A stretch of DNA of 64,000 bases, from positions 62,001 through 126,000 of the forward strand of contig NZ_CABVPN010000013.1 in assembly GCF_902499115.1 (NCBI RefSeq), given 5' to 3'. Position numbers and translations under genes: made by a program. The stretch is from Burkholderia diffusa. Its GTDB lineage: Bacteria > Pseudomonadota > Gammaproteobacteria > Burkholderiales > Burkholderiaceae. Of the stretch, positions 36,528-46,623 are shown piece after piece. Numbering within the stretch: position 1 is the first letter of the stretch; every line of letters starts with the position of its first letter. The notes under the pieces are model-generated. The model searched no databases and was not told the DNA's origin. It saw only the letters and a program-made list of their open reading frames with translations.

Positions 36528-37535
36528 ATGAGCGATTTTGATTCGAAGCGACGACAGCGTTTTCTGGGCGAGGACTACTTCAAGTGGCTGCTGGCTTCGT
36601 TTTCTGAAAACATCGCGAGTTGGGCCGACAGGCTGACTCCTATCGGTGACACGGAAAACGAGAGGAAGGCGCTGACCAGAGGCATTGTTGCCTCGGACAG
36701 CTATCGTCGCTTTCTGCTCATGTATACGGGCGGCGCGGACATCAGCCTGCTAAGAGACGAATTCGATTCGGTGGTCTCCGCATTCGAACAACTCACGATA
36801 GCCGAGCGCGTGCATCAAGCAGATGCCCGGCAGCCGCCGCTCGCGTTCAGTGAAATCGGCGATTATGAGACCGCGATGCAGCTGATTGGCTTTTGCTACC
36901 TGCTGCATCGGCGTGACTTGCTGCCGCGCATCGTCGCGATGTTCGACCCGGCCTACCGCGGGAAGGACACACTCTACGAAGACCTGCTCGCGTATGAACT
37001 CGAGGGGCGTGTTGACGTCGACAGCTGGTTTCACGATGTTCCGTATCGGCCGCTCGTCTTCAGCCTTTACCGCGAAGCGAAACAGGAGTGTGTCGACGAC
37101 ATCACGCAATATCTCGAAGCCTGGTACCCGGGCATGGCCGCGGCGGTGTGGCATGACGGCCACCTCGAAGCACAGAAGGGCGGCAAGGGGACGTACGTTG
37201 GCTATTGGGCCATCGAAGCCGCAGCGGTTGCCTATCTGCTGGAGCTGGACGACAGTCCCTTCCGGGACCATCTGCTGTATCCGAAGGACCTAGCTGAATT
37301 CGCGCGCAACTTCGACCCCGCGAAGGGGAATCCGCCGGCACTTCCGAACAACGGACCGAAGACAGTGCGCACCGGTCAGGTATGCCCGGAGACCGGTATC
37401 TGGAAAGCACAGGGCCACCATGTGCCTGGCGTGATGGTGCAACAGGGCGAGCGCATGCCAGACGTGTTCGCTCCTGACCGTTCCGGCGCGTACCGGTCGC
37501 AACCGGCGCTATGGGAGTTTGAACGCAAGGCCTGA
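36528..37535 (+). CDS. Immunity protein, DUF1910/DUF1911 (PoNi-like)
   Basis: A 335-residue cytoplasmic protein. The helical block ending KGTYVGYWAIEAAAVAYLLELDDSPFRDHLLYPKDLAEFAR (about residues 222-262) is the DUF1911 signature; the preceding part matches the DUF1910 partner. DUF1910/1911 proteins neutralise PoNe DNase effectors, so this should protect the island host and siblings from the preceding gene product. A further C-terminal segment (QVCPETGIWKAQGHHVPG...GERMPDVF) is an add-on often seen in T6SS-linked immunity proteins. It starts 15 bases after the effector stop. Confidence 0.82.
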   Translation: MSDFDSKRRQRFLGEDYFKWLLASFSENIASWADRLTPIGDTENERKALTRGIVASDSYRRFLLMYTGGADISLLRDEFDSVVSAFEQLTIAERVHQADARQPPLAFSEIGDYETAMQLIGFCYLLHRRDLLPRIVAMFDPAYRGKDTLYEDLLAYELEGRVDVDSWFHDVPYRPLVFSLYREAKQECVDDITQYLEAWYPGMAAAVWHDGHLEAQKGGKGTYVGYWAIEAAAVAYLLELDDSPFRDHLLYPKDLAEFARNFDPAKGNPPALPNNGPKTVRTGQVCPETGIWKAQGHHVPGVMVQQGERMPDVFAPDRSGAYRSQPALWEFERKA

Positions 37536-37603
37536 CGTAAAGGCACGTTCTCCAAGCCGCACGCTCAAACTCCGACGCGCACGGTCTTGCCGAATTCGAT
37601 GCC

Positions 37604-37906
37604 TTACTTTGCGATGAGGAAACGGTCCCGGTTCTTTGCGTCTCGAATCCATAGCGGGGCGCGACCGCGGCCAGACCACGTCTCGCCAGTCTTCGGATTC
37701 TGGTACTTCGGCTCAGCAGCCGCTGCTGGGCTCTCCGCCTTCTTCGCACGCTTGCGACCAAAAATCTGGTCTTCGGTGATGCCGTACTCGGCGACAAGTT
37801 CGCGAACCTGCGCAACAACTGCTTCAAGCTCGGCGAGGCGTGCTGCTTCGGTACGCTCATGGAGCGCGTCGAGCTGCGCCTTCAGTGCTTTATAGTTTTC
37901 CGCCAT
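37604..37906 (-). CDS. H-NS family nucleoid-associated protein
   Basis: A 100-residue H-NS/HvrA-like protein. Residues about 5-45 are the coiled-coil oligomerisation part, and the C-terminus holds the DNA-binding loop in YQNPKTGETWSGRGRAPLWI, with the Gly-Arg-Gly-Arg minor-groove hook. ATG 37906 is preceded by GGGAGAG. H-NS proteins coat A/T-rich horizontally acquired DNA; encoded here it may silence the island itself in new hosts. It converges on the immunity gene. Confidence 0.9.
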   Translation of the reverse strand: MAENYKALKAQLDALHERTEAARLAELEAVVAQVRELVAEYGITEDQIFGRKRAKKAESPAAAAEPKYQNPKTGETWSGRGRAPLWIRDAKNRDRFLIAK

Positions 37907-38018
37907 TCTGTAACTCTCCCGTTTTGAAAAAATTTGCATATCTGAGCAATCTGGTTGTTGCTCGAGCGAAGTATAACTGCCATCTTTAGTCGAAAAGTGC
38001 GAAGTCGCGGTTTCGGCA

Positions 38019-39077
38019 TTACTCCGCCCCCTTACCAAGCAACGTTCCATTCGCAAGTCCCTTCTCGAGGGCAGTCAATCGTTTTTTGACACCAATTTTT
38101 GCATCGATGCCCAATGCGGCACGATAAGCCTCAATCGCCGCAACCGACATGTTCATTCTTTCCAGCAACTCCCCCTTAAGACGATAGCCGCCTGCCAGCC
38201 ATCTTGCATCCTCGCCAGGCTTGAATGCCGAAATAGTTGCGTCGACGACATCGAAGGCGCGTTTCAGTGTCGTAGCGGACCCGTCGGTCTGGACTAGCTC
38301 TCCTGCAGCACGGATGCGGGTCCACGGGTCGCCCTTTGAGAGCCGCGCCGTCATAAACTTCTTTGCATCCAGAAACGCCCCTGTCGGAGAGTATGCGAAC
38401 TTCCCCAAGTGATTGATTCTTGCGACGACGCGCTTGAGCTCACCATCCTCTGTCTCGAATGTGTACTCCGAACTCCAACCTGCAACAGGCGCACACGAGG
38501 CGAGCACCCGACGCTGTGCGACGTCGTGTACCTCGAACAGGTTGCTGTCTTCGTTGCCAGAATTGCAGGTTTGACTTGCTACATACCTGCCACAAGACGA
38601 GATACCGAACCCGAAAAGATTCGCCCTATAAGCGCGTTCGTAGAGCTGCGCACCTGTGACATCAAAAACAATCAACTTGGAGGACAGTTCGGAAGCCTGC
38701 CCAGCGTCATGTACCCCAAAAACGCCGGTGTCAGCAACGTCGACTGCGAACGGACGCTCCAGTGTGTTGAGCACAGCAACAATCTTGCCGGTGGTGTTAT
38801 CTCGAAGCCGGACACTTCTTTGTCTCTGTTGCGAAGGGTCCGGGCCCGGGTCCCAGTAGCCGACAGACCAATGCTTGTTGGGCGAGTGTTCCGCTAAACC
38901 AAAATCCACAAGGTCGTCAAATTTTGACGGTAGCCGAATGGGCTCGCGAGCGGACGCAACAGGCGGCTCGCCTGTCGCGTTGGAAATCGACGCACTGGCC
39001 TCTGGTCGAAACGTCGGCTCGGGTGCCGTCCGGGATTTCAGCCCCAAAATTCCAAGGAAATTCTTTAACAGTGCCAT
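38019..39077 (-). CDS. Unrecognised 352-aa protein, beta-propeller-like
   Basis: Family not recognised. Residues about 60-230 read as repeated beta strands typical of a WD40-like propeller (SVRLRDNTTGKIVAVLNTLERPFAVDVADTGVFGVHD, KLIVFDVTGAQLYERAYRANLFGFGISSCGRYVASQT), and the last ~60 residues are helical, TPR-like (LLERMNMSVAAIEAYRAALG). ATG 39077 has AGGA about 9 bases upstream. It lies downstream of the 292-residue protein and the DUF4011 giant in the same direction, so it may be a sensor or scaffold partner of that system. Confidence 0.6.
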   Translation of the reverse strand: MALLKNFLGILGLKSRTAPEPTFRPEASASISNATGEPPVASAREPIRLPSKFDDLVDFGLAEHSPNKHWSVGYWDPGPDPSQQRQRSVRLRDNTTGKIVAVLNTLERPFAVDVADTGVFGVHDAGQASELSSKLIVFDVTGAQLYERAYRANLFGFGISSCGRYVASQTCNSGNEDSNLFEVHDVAQRRVLASCAPVAGWSSEYTFETEDGELKRVVARINHLGKFAYSPTGAFLDAKKFMTARLSKGDPWTRIRAAGELVQTDGSATTLKRAFDVVDATISAFKPGEDARWLAGGYRLKGELLERMNMSVAAIEAYRAALGIDAKIGVKKRLTALEKGLANGTLLGKGAE

Positions 39078-39210
39078 GCTGCATTTTCCTGTTTGGGTTG
39101 GTCTCGAAGGGCACGCGCATTACGCTCTGGCTCACACCGAATGTAGTGAAGAGCTCTGACCTCTTATTCGCGCCCCTGCGCCGCTCGGGCGGAGCTGCAT
39201 CAGATTCGCC

Positions 39211-40089
39211 CTACTCCCCAGTGACGGGGTCGGTCGACTCCTCCAGCTCAAACACCATGCCGACTAGCGAAGCCGTCGTGGTCAAGACCATTGCGGCGTC
39301 CCGGCGACTAAAGACCTCGGGCTGGCCCTCGCCACCTACGTGATGACTGAGATGGGTGTAGTTGCGGAGCGCGTTGTAAATCGCAGCCGCACGTTGCGGT
39401 TTTGAGAACTCGCTACTCCTCCCTCCCCAGACAGATTTGCTCAATTCCTGAAGGACTGGCGATGCTTCCTTTAGGCTGTCCAGAGCGAGCCGGCAGGAGC
39501 CGACAGCGTGATGATATTCTCCAGCGACCAGTGCATCACGCGCCTTTTTCAGGCACGTCACTACATGAACCATCCGCGTGGGAGCGTTCAGGGGAATGTC
39601 TACCCCAACTACAATTGAATCGGCTGCCCCCAAGGATTCCAAGACTTTCACCCAATGGCTGAGATTCATCTCGACGCGGACACTATGCTCTGTCGGGTGG
39701 GTGTCATTAGGAGCATGGGCCAGGCCTATGACCTCGACTTCGAACACCACGCCACCACCGCCCCGTAGCTCTTCCAGTGCCAGCAATTGCGCATCGCCGA
39801 ACGTCACGCGGAGCAGCGACGACTGCGTTGAGGAATTCATCAGCCTGCGGATAACCAGTGGTTTCTCGAACTCTCCGGTTCCCAGAAGGAGGCGCCCTCT
39901 ATTGGATGCATGAACCAACACGTTTGCACGCAGGCAATCGATGAACATACCCGGCGGGTCGCCGGGATACTGGTTGGTGATTGAGAAGTTAACACTGAAT
40001 CTCAATGCATGTATGCCGAGGCCACGTTCCCCGGCAACATGTTGAATCTGGACATCCGCCATGTGGTATTGATGAACCGCCAAGCTCAT
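39211..40089 (-). CDS. Unrecognised 292-aa protein partnered with the DUF4011 helicase
   Basis: Not recognised. The first ~170 residues are beta-rich. The last ~110 are helical and contain YNALRNYTHLSHHVG, an Arg-Asn...His pattern that could be a HEPN-type active site, similar to the motif in the 305-residue protein at 26979. ATG 40089 has AAGGGA upstream, and it begins 58 bases after the stop of the 1954-residue giant, so the two are almost certainly co-transcribed. A HEPN-like accessory RNase or antitoxin is an inference. Confidence 0.6.
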   Translation of the reverse strand: MSLAVHQYHMADVQIQHVAGERGLGIHALRFSVNFSITNQYPGDPPGMFIDCLRANVLVHASNRGRLLLGTGEFEKPLVIRRLMNSSTQSSLLRVTFGDAQLLALEELRGGGGVVFEVEVIGLAHAPNDTHPTEHSVRVEMNLSHWVKVLESLGAADSIVVGVDIPLNAPTRMVHVVTCLKKARDALVAGEYHHAVGSCRLALDSLKEASPVLQELSKSVWGGRSSEFSKPQRAAAIYNALRNYTHLSHHVGGEGQPEVFSRRDAAMVLTTTASLVGMVFELEESTDPVTGE

Positions 40090-40147
40090 GACTTCCCTTT
40101 ATAAATATACGCCTTCAGCGCCGATGCCATGCCGCGCACGCAACAGC

Positions 40148-43100
40148 TCATTTCCGTAAACGGACAGAACCGTCCTCGATGGCCACTACCGTCTTAACTC
40201 GTCCATGGGTCAATGCTCGTGAAATCCGCGCTCCAGCCTCGGAAGTTGTCCGGGCCACGCCCAGCAACCGGCAAACCGCTTTTGCCAGTCCATCGTGCGA
40301 TGTGCCACCTTGCTGCGACAGGATGTACGCGGCCGCATTGCCCAATTCTTCGAGGCTAATCTCGTCAATGCCGCGTCGCGTTTCCGGGTCGCTTCCCGGC
40401 ACTCGAATACCTTCCCAAGTACTCGGATTGGCATGCTCCGGCCAGTAGAAGGCGACACCGTCGTCCGTTGTTCGAGTTATCTGCCGGGGCACCAATGCGC
40501 TCAGATGAGCCTCGATGCGGCTTCCGACGCGAGACAGCCCCCAAGCGCGCGTCACGCGCCTGAACACTATCGCCTGCGATACCGGACCTTCTGTTTCGAT
40601 TACCTTGAGTAGCTGGCTTGTCAAAGTCGAAATCGAGCCGCGCTCATAGAAGAGGTCCGGATTGCCTTTATCAAGACTGGCTAGTTCGTATTCGAGCGAC
40701 TGAGTAGCAGGCGCAATCGACCCTACGACCGATTCGGCCCCGGCATACAAGGCGTGCGACTCTTCCTCGGGTGCAGTTTCTTCTGGCAGCTCAACAACCG
40801 GCTCATCCTCCGTCGGCACCGTCTCCACCAATTCCTCCAGTCGGGCAACAAGTTTTCGCATTGGCTCTTCTGGATTCAGCCACCAGTCGGTAGACCAGAT
40901 TCGGTACAGCTCCCAACCAAGGCCTTCAAGGACTTGCTGTCGAAGCCGGTCACGGTCGCGGGCAGTTGCGCCCGAGTGATACATGGCGCCGTCGCATTCG
41001 ACACCCAGCAGATAGCGGCCCGGCGCACGCGGGTCGACCACGCCAATATCAATCCGGTATCCGGACACGCCTACCTGCGGATGGACTGTCCACCCTTTCT
41101 CACGAAGAGCGGATATCACCTGACGCTCGAACGGGCTATCGGGCTCCCGTCCGGTCGGCACACTTTGCTCAACCAAGGCACGAGGGCCGCGAATGGCGAA
41201 CTCCATGTAGTTCTTCAGGTCTCGTACGCCGGCAGCCCGGACACGCGACAGGTCAATCTGCTCCGGAAGCAGCGTACTAAAAATCACGACACCGACGCGG
41301 GCACGCGATACGGCCACGTTGAGACGCCGATGGCCACCCTCCAAGTTCAACGGCCCAAGGTTGAGACTTACCTTGCCCGATGCATCCGGACCATAGGTGA
41401 TGGAAAAGAAGATGATGTCCCGCTCGTCACCTTGAACGTTCTCGAGGTTCTTGATGAACAGCGGCTCCTGCACAGCCTGTGAAATTGCCTGGTCTAGCTG
41501 CTGAGACGCGCGGCGGCGTTCATCCAGCATGCGCTCAATCAGGCTTTGCTGCGCCTGATTGAATGTCACTACGCCGAGCGTCAGATGCCGCTTCGCCGAA
41601 TCCAGATAGTGCCGCTCAATCGCCTTGACGATGGCATCGGCTTCCGCCCGATTGGTTCGCGAGCCACCGCGGTCGTAGACACCCGGTACGCGTTCAAAAC
41701 GCACGCTCTGGTCGTTTGTCACCGGCGACGGGAACGTGACAAGTTCGTTGTCGTAGTACGTCACATTGCTGAAGGTAATCAGCCCCTCATGCTTGCTTCG
41801 GTAGTGCCAATTCAGCCGCAGCTCAGGCAGGCCGATACTGAGGCACTCGTCCAAAATGCTCTCCAGGTCCTGCACATCATCGCTATCCGCAGCGTCTTCC
41901 GAGTCATCTGACCGAGAGAAGAAACTGGTCGGCGGCAGTTGCTTTGGGTCGCCGACGCAGACAAGCTGCTTGCCGCGAGCGATGGCGCCGACGGCATCCC
42001 ACACCGGAATTTGGGACGCCTCATCGAAGATGACCACGTCGAACTGGGCGTGCGACGCGTCCAGATACTGGGCGACCGACAAAGGCGACATCAGCAAGCA
42101 TGGCTTCAAACGGGTCATCAGGCTCGGCAGGCTTTGTACCAGCAGGCGAATCGGCATGTGCTTTCGCTGCTTTTGCAGTTCGCGGCGTAGTTTTCCAAGT
42201 TCGGAATCGGCACCAGGCACAACCTCGACGCTCGCGGGAATCTGGCCCGCCAGTTTGGCCGCAATGTATTGCAGGGTCAGCCTCTGAAAACGCTCATCTG
42301 CCTCCTTGAACTCAGCAATCTTGCGGTCATGCTCGGCACTCGAGAAATTGCAGAGCACCGGCTCCCGGTCAATCGCTTTGCGCAGCCACCAGCTCTGGTA
42401 GCTGTACTCGAAGAACGTCGCCACGCTGGACAAAGGCGCTTGGCCAGCCTCCAGTGCGTCCACAATGCCTTGCAACCCGCTGCTGATTGCATGGGCGCGG
42501 GATTTCCTCCATAGGCACCACGGCTGCAGCTGCCTCGAAGCAGATTGCCATCCTTGAAGCAGGCTCAATAGTCGAGGAACCACGCCGGCGGCAGCTGGGT
42601 CAAGTCCGAGGTCTGCCTGACAATGGCCAAGCTCAATGACCGCGCGGAGTTGAACCATCACGTCTCGGCAGCAATCGCGATACGACAACAAACCGGAGCC
42701 GAGAGGCGTGTCTGCCTTCAGCATGCCCCGGTTGTCGGAAACAAATGGCTGCAGCTTTGCGCGGAGCGTCTGGGCCAATTCGATGTCATTGCCCGCGATT
42801 GCCGTTACGGCGTCCGCGAATGACGTCGCCCATCGCTCGGCCGCCTCAACGGCGTTCCAGTCCGTCTTCGACGCAGCGAATGCTTCATGCAGCAGTTGCG
42901 ACGCGTCATGAGACATGGACTCGATGACCTTGTCCTCGGCATTGACGGCGGTCAATGCGGCGATGACGGCCGGAACATCCCCGGTTTGCGGCCGACGCTG
43001 GTCCTGTCGGTACAAGCGCAGTCGTCCGGTAACCGCGCGCTGCGCAAACAGGCTCTTCGGCCACCAGGTATTGGTCGCGGCGGCCCACTGCAGTTTGAGC

Positions 43101-46078
43101 TCGGACGCATTCAGAGTGGCAACGTCGTCGACGTAGTGTTTGCTCAACGGCTCCCACGCCTGATTGCGCGCCACACCATGCTGACGAAGGGCGGCGAGCC
43201 GGTTGCGCACGGACTCGTCATGCGCCGCCCTGGCCACCTCGACCGGAACTGTGGGCGCGGCGGAAAGCACGTCGGCCAGTACATCGAATTTGCCAAGCCC
43301 GTTCAGGGAGAAAGCAACCTTGGGAAGGCCCAGCTGATTCAGCAGGTTCGATGTGGCCTCATCCAGTTTCTTGATGTAGGCTTCAAACGCCGAAACCGCA
43401 TCGAGAAACTCTTGTTGCCAGGACGGCATCCATTCGGTCTTGTTGACGACTGCCAACGGATGATTCTGCAAGCCAGTCAACTGGCCGGCCAGAGCGCCCA
43501 TCTGGCGACAGGTCTCGCGCAGAGCTTCTAGCTGGGCGCGGTCATGCGCATCCGCATCGGTCCATGGCATCGCGCCAGGCCGCATTTCCGCGTGCTGCAG
43601 ACTGGTTCCGATAGCCTCGTACACGGTCAGGTCGTTCGGATGAGTGCGATGGAGCGCACGCGCTACGCCATTGAGGTCTGTGCGGAGCCTCAGGAGTCTT
43701 TCGGACTCTCGCTCCCAGTCCTTCACAGCGCGAGCGCCGGCGGCATCAAGCGCGATGCCCAGCTGTTTCAGGACGTCCGCTTTCTTTGCCTTGGACGAAT
43801 GCAACTCGAGACAAAATGGTCCCAAGCCCAGACTGCTGAGCCGGCGATGCACCACCTCCAGCGCCGCCATCTTCTCCGAAACGAACAACACCGTCTTCCC
43901 GGTGGCCAACAGATGGGCAATCAGGTTCGAGATAGTCTGGCTCTTACCCGTCCCTGGCGGGCCTTCGATGACAAGATTCTTGCCTTCGGCAGCGACGCAA
44001 ACGGCACGCAACTGCGACGAGTCCGACAGCAATGGCGTAAATAGGTCTTGAGGCCGGAACTTCTCATCCAGAGTACTGGGCTCGAAGCCAGTCGCGCTGT
44101 CGGCAAATGCCTTGCCGGGATTGTTAATCAAATGAGCGACAACGCTGTTTTCCTGGAGCTGTTTTTGGCGGTCTTGGAGGTCCTTCCACATCAGGTACTT
44201 CGTAAAGGAAAAGATACCCAGATTGACCTGCTCCTTGACCTCCCACCCCTTCAGTTCGCCCACATGTAGCCGGAAGGACTGCAGAATCCGGTTGACATCG
44301 ATGCCACGGTCATCGGTCGGCAAAACGTCGAACGACGGTAGCTTCAGGCTGAAATCTTGCTGCAACTTTTGCAGCAGCGTCGGATTCACGAGCGCGTCGT
44401 CATCGTGACGCGTCAAGCGGAAGCCACTTCTCACAGACTGGCGGGACAGCGTTACCGGGATGAGCAAAATCGGAGCAAGGTGGCTGGATTCGGCGTCTTT
44501 GCTTTCTTGCCATTCGAGCATCCCGAAAGCCAGAAACAGGGTATTGGCCCCGCCTTCCTCCATGCCCGTGCTGGCCGCGCGGAATATTTCCAGCAGCCTG
44601 CCGTCCAGCGCCTCTTCTTCGATGTCTGTAACGATTTCGTTTCGGCTAAGGGCGTCAGTCGCCAAGTCATCCAATGCAGCCGTACCATTGCGGCCGGCGT
44701 ACACATTGGCATCGCGACCATCCGAACCGGACATCAACTTCGGTCTCGCACGAACGCGGAATTCGTTTCCCTCTGCCAGTCGGTCTTCCAGTGCACCCGG
44801 GTCCGGGCAGATGACCCGTAGTGTGGATTTGGTGGGTTTAAAATTCAGGAGCTTGTTTCGGAGCGTCAGGTCGAGCAGCTTGCTCTTCCATTTCGCTAGG
44901 CGACCCTCTGGTGTGTCGGGTGTCGCGTCGTCGCGCAATGGTACGACGACCGGGTCGAGCGGTGGCAGTTGCGGTACGTCTTCAATGACGGGCGTCTCGG
45001 CTTTCGCAATCGGGACAGCAGGCTCTTCGACCGGCGACGAACGGGACGGCAGTGGACGAATCCGGACTTCTCGTGCGCGACGAATGTCCACTGCATACGC
45101 GAACTGGTCTTCGTCGTTTAAGTGTTCTTCGCCACGAGTGCAGGCCCACCTGAGGGATGGCTTCTGGCCGCTCGCCACTCCGGTGGTCTCGAAGACCATG
45201 AACTCGCCAGATTTCACCCGCTTGCGAATCGCCTGAACATCGTCCACCAAGGCGGTGGGGAAGCTACTCTCTATCAGCCAAACGCCCACCCACGCGTGGC
45301 CTTCTTTGAACAACACGGCAGGGTGCAGCCCAGCCTGTTCCAAGCAGGACGCGACCAGCATGGCAAGGTCCAGACATGTCGCCAGCTTGCCATCGAGAAT
45401 ACGCTCTGGGGTTCGGATTTTCTGGCCGTCGTTTCCGAACGACGCCGGTGGATTGGAGTATTGGATATCCTCGGCAACTATCGTGCTGTAGATAGCTGAC
45501 ACCTGCTTCCAGACCTTCTCGCGATTTTTGGACTGGTAGCCGTCCATGGACAGGTCGGCCGACGTCTGCCGCAGAAGCCCGGATGCCCGCGCGAGAAGTT
45601 TGTCCACGACCCGCGAGTTCGGCATGCAAAACGCAGCCAGCAGTTCGGGCAGCGACCGCGCGCCGGCCCACTGGTCGTAGGCCAGTACGTCAATATTGTG
45701 TGTTTCCGTTACGAGGTCCGTTTCCTGAACACGCAGTGATGCCGTGATGACCGCCCGCTCAGATTCGTCTAGCTGACTGAAATACTGGTGGTCGGGACGC
45801 AGGTCGACAGGTGCTAGACGGCGGCTTTCGCCTGGCGCCAATGCTTCGAAGCGGAAACGTGCGCTCTCGGCAAAGGCCGGTACACATTTGACAAGCAGTT
45901 CGACATCAGAGAGTACCGCTTCCCCGTCGTTCGTGACCATAATTTCACGGATGACCGGAACGTTGTTTTGAATCGCCGCGTAACCTATCGTAAGGTCCGC
46001 GAATACCTGAACGCTCGGTAGCTTTACGTCCGTATCGGTCGTTGAGTCTTCGGTTTCATCTGCCTGCAAGTGCGTCAT
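40148..46078 (-). CDS. Giant DUF4011-helicase-endonuclease-DUF3320 protein (Hhe-like defence)
   Basis: About 1976 residues. Domains in order: transglutaminase-like segment (ATCLDLAMLVASCLEQAGLHPAVLFKEGHAWVGVWL, about 230-280); DUF4011 (KSKLLDLTLRNKLLNF, about 400); SF1 helicase with Walker A NLVIEGPPGTGKSQTISN (about 711), Walker B VIFDEASQIP (about 1349) and RRLNVAVSRARV (about 1589); a Vsr/MTES_1575-type nuclease (YRIDIGVV...GVECDGAMYHS, RIWSTDWW, about 1656-1726); and DUF3320 at the end. This is the architecture reported for the single-protein Hhe antiphage system (DUF4011-helicase-Vsr-DUF3320). The start is uncertain: ATG 46078 has GGGG upstream, while 46102 and 46111 are alternatives. 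Confidence 0.88.
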   Translation of the reverse strand: MTHLQADETEDSTTDTDVKLPSVQVFADLTIGYAAIQNNVPVIREIMVTNDGEAVLSDVELLVKCVPAFAESARFRFEALAPGESRRLAPVDLRPDHQYFSQLDESERAVITASLRVQETDLVTETHNIDVLAYDQWAGARSLPELLAAFCMPNSRVVDKLLARASGLLRQTSADLSMDGYQSKNREKVWKQVSAIYSTIVAEDIQYSNPPASFGNDGQKIRTPERILDGKLATCLDLAMLVASCLEQAGLHPAVLFKEGHAWVGVWLIESSFPTALVDDVQAIRKRVKSGEFMVFETTGVASGQKPSLRWACTRGEEHLNDEDQFAYAVDIRRAREVRIRPLPSRSSPVEEPAVPIAKAETPVIEDVPQLPPLDPVVVPLRDDATPDTPEGRLAKWKSKLLDLTLRNKLLNFKPTKSTLRVICPDPGALEDRLAEGNEFRVRARPKLMSGSDGRDANVYAGRNGTAALDDLATDALSRNEIVTDIEEEALDGRLLEIFRAASTGMEEGGANTLFLAFGMLEWQESKDAESSHLAPILLIPVTLSRQSVRSGFRLTRHDDDALVNPTLLQKLQQDFSLKLPSFDVLPTDDRGIDVNRILQSFRLHVGELKGWEVKEQVNLGIFSFTKYLMWKDLQDRQKQLQENSVVAHLINNPGKAFADSATGFEPSTLDEKFRPQDLFTPLLSDSSQLRAVCVAAEGKNLVIEGPPGTGKSQTISNLIAHLLATGKTVLFVSEKMAALEVVHRRLSSLGLGPFCLELHSSKAKKADVLKQLGIALDAAGARAVKDWERESERLLRLRTDLNGVARALHRTHPNDLTVYEAIGTSLQHAEMRPGAMPWTDADAHDRAQLEALRETCRQMGALAGQLTGLQNHPLAVVNKTEWMPSWQQEFLDAVSAFEAYIKKLDEATSNLLNQLGLPKVAFSLNGLGKFDVLADVLSAAPTVPVEVARAAHDESVRNRLAALRQHGVARNQAWEPLSKHYVDDVATLNASELKLQWAAATNTWWPKSLFAQRAVTGRLRLYRQDQRRPQTGDVPAVIAALTAVNAEDKVIESMSHDASQLLHEAFAASKTDWNAVEAAERWATSFADAVTAIAGNDIELAQTLRAKLQPFVSDNRGMLKADTPLGSGLLSYRDCCRDVMVQLRAVIELGHCQADLGLDPAAAGVVPRLLSLLQGWQSASRQLQPWCLWRKSRAHAISSGLQGIVDALEAGQAPLSSVATFFEYSYQSWWLRKAIDREPVLCNFSSAEHDRKIAEFKEADERFQRLTLQYIAAKLAGQIPASVEVVPGADSELGKLRRELQKQRKHMPIRLLVQSLPSLMTRLKPCLLMSPLSVAQYLDASHAQFDVVIFDEASQIPVWDAVGAIARGKQLVCVGDPKQLPPTSFFSRSDDSEDAADSDDVQDLESILDECLSIGLPELRLNWHYRSKHEGLITFSNVTYYDNELVTFPSPVTNDQSVRFERVPGVYDRGGSRTNRAEADAIVKAIERHYLDSAKRHLTLGVVTFNQAQQSLIERMLDERRRASQQLDQAISQAVQEPLFIKNLENVQGDERDIIFFSITYGPDASGKVSLNLGPLNLEGGHRRLNVAVSRARVGVVIFSTLLPEQIDLSRVRAAGVRDLKNYMEFAIRGPRALVEQSVPTGREPDSPFERQVISALREKGWTVHPQVGVSGYRIDIGVVDPRAPGRYLLGVECDGAMYHSGATARDRDRLRQQVLEGLGWELYRIWSTDWWLNPEEPMRKLVARLEELVETVPTEDEPVVELPEETAPEEESHALYAGAESVVGSIAPATQSLEYELASLDKGNPDLFYERGSISTLTSQLLKVIETEGPVSQAIVFRRVTRAWGLSRVGSRIEAHLSALVPRQITRTTDDGVAFYWPEHANPSTWEGIRVPGSDPETRRGIDEISLEELGNAAAYILSQQGGTSHDGLAKAVCRLLGVARTTSEAGARISRALTHGRVKTVVAIEDGSVRLRK

Positions 46079-46111
46079 CACCCCGTTCCCCACTATTCTC
46101 ATCGACCTCAA

Positions 46112-46623
46112 CTGAATCGCCGTCGTGGTCGATAACGTTATTCGAGTCGAGCCGTCATATCGATTGCTCTGTTGCCTGTTCTTCTATGCAGGGAGTGCGG
46201 CGGCGAGTTACCGATGCGAATCGCATGAAAGTCGCGCTGTTGGGTTCCCGGAGCATCTGAAATATACGCCTTTTTCCGGTCATTTTAGGGGATTGGCCGA
46301 AGGTCGACCAAGTAGCCGTATTCGGGCTTTCGCGACATATAAAGCGCCGGTTGTCGGCCATGCGCGCCGGTCGCCACGGGGCGGCTGAGACTCTTAGCCG
46401 AGGAGAAACCCGGAACGCGAGCAAACTACGACAACCTGTACGCATACACAGTATCATTTGTTCGACGCGCTGTTTTCGGCTAAGCAGTTCTTGGAAGTCC
46501 CGAGCCATGGGCGCCCGAATTTGCAAATCGGTTGGTCACCCGATGCCGGCGATGGCGAATGTGCCGGCCGGGAAACCGGCTGCAGCGAAATGGTTCAGTT
46601 CGCCTTGAACGTCGGAGGATGAG
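46112..46623. other. 512-base divergent gap without a gene
   Basis: Separates the leftward DUF4011 giant from the rightward small exported gene. Open frames are short and noise-like. It must hold two divergent promoters, but no clear consensus or repeat was found by eye. Confidence 0.5.
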
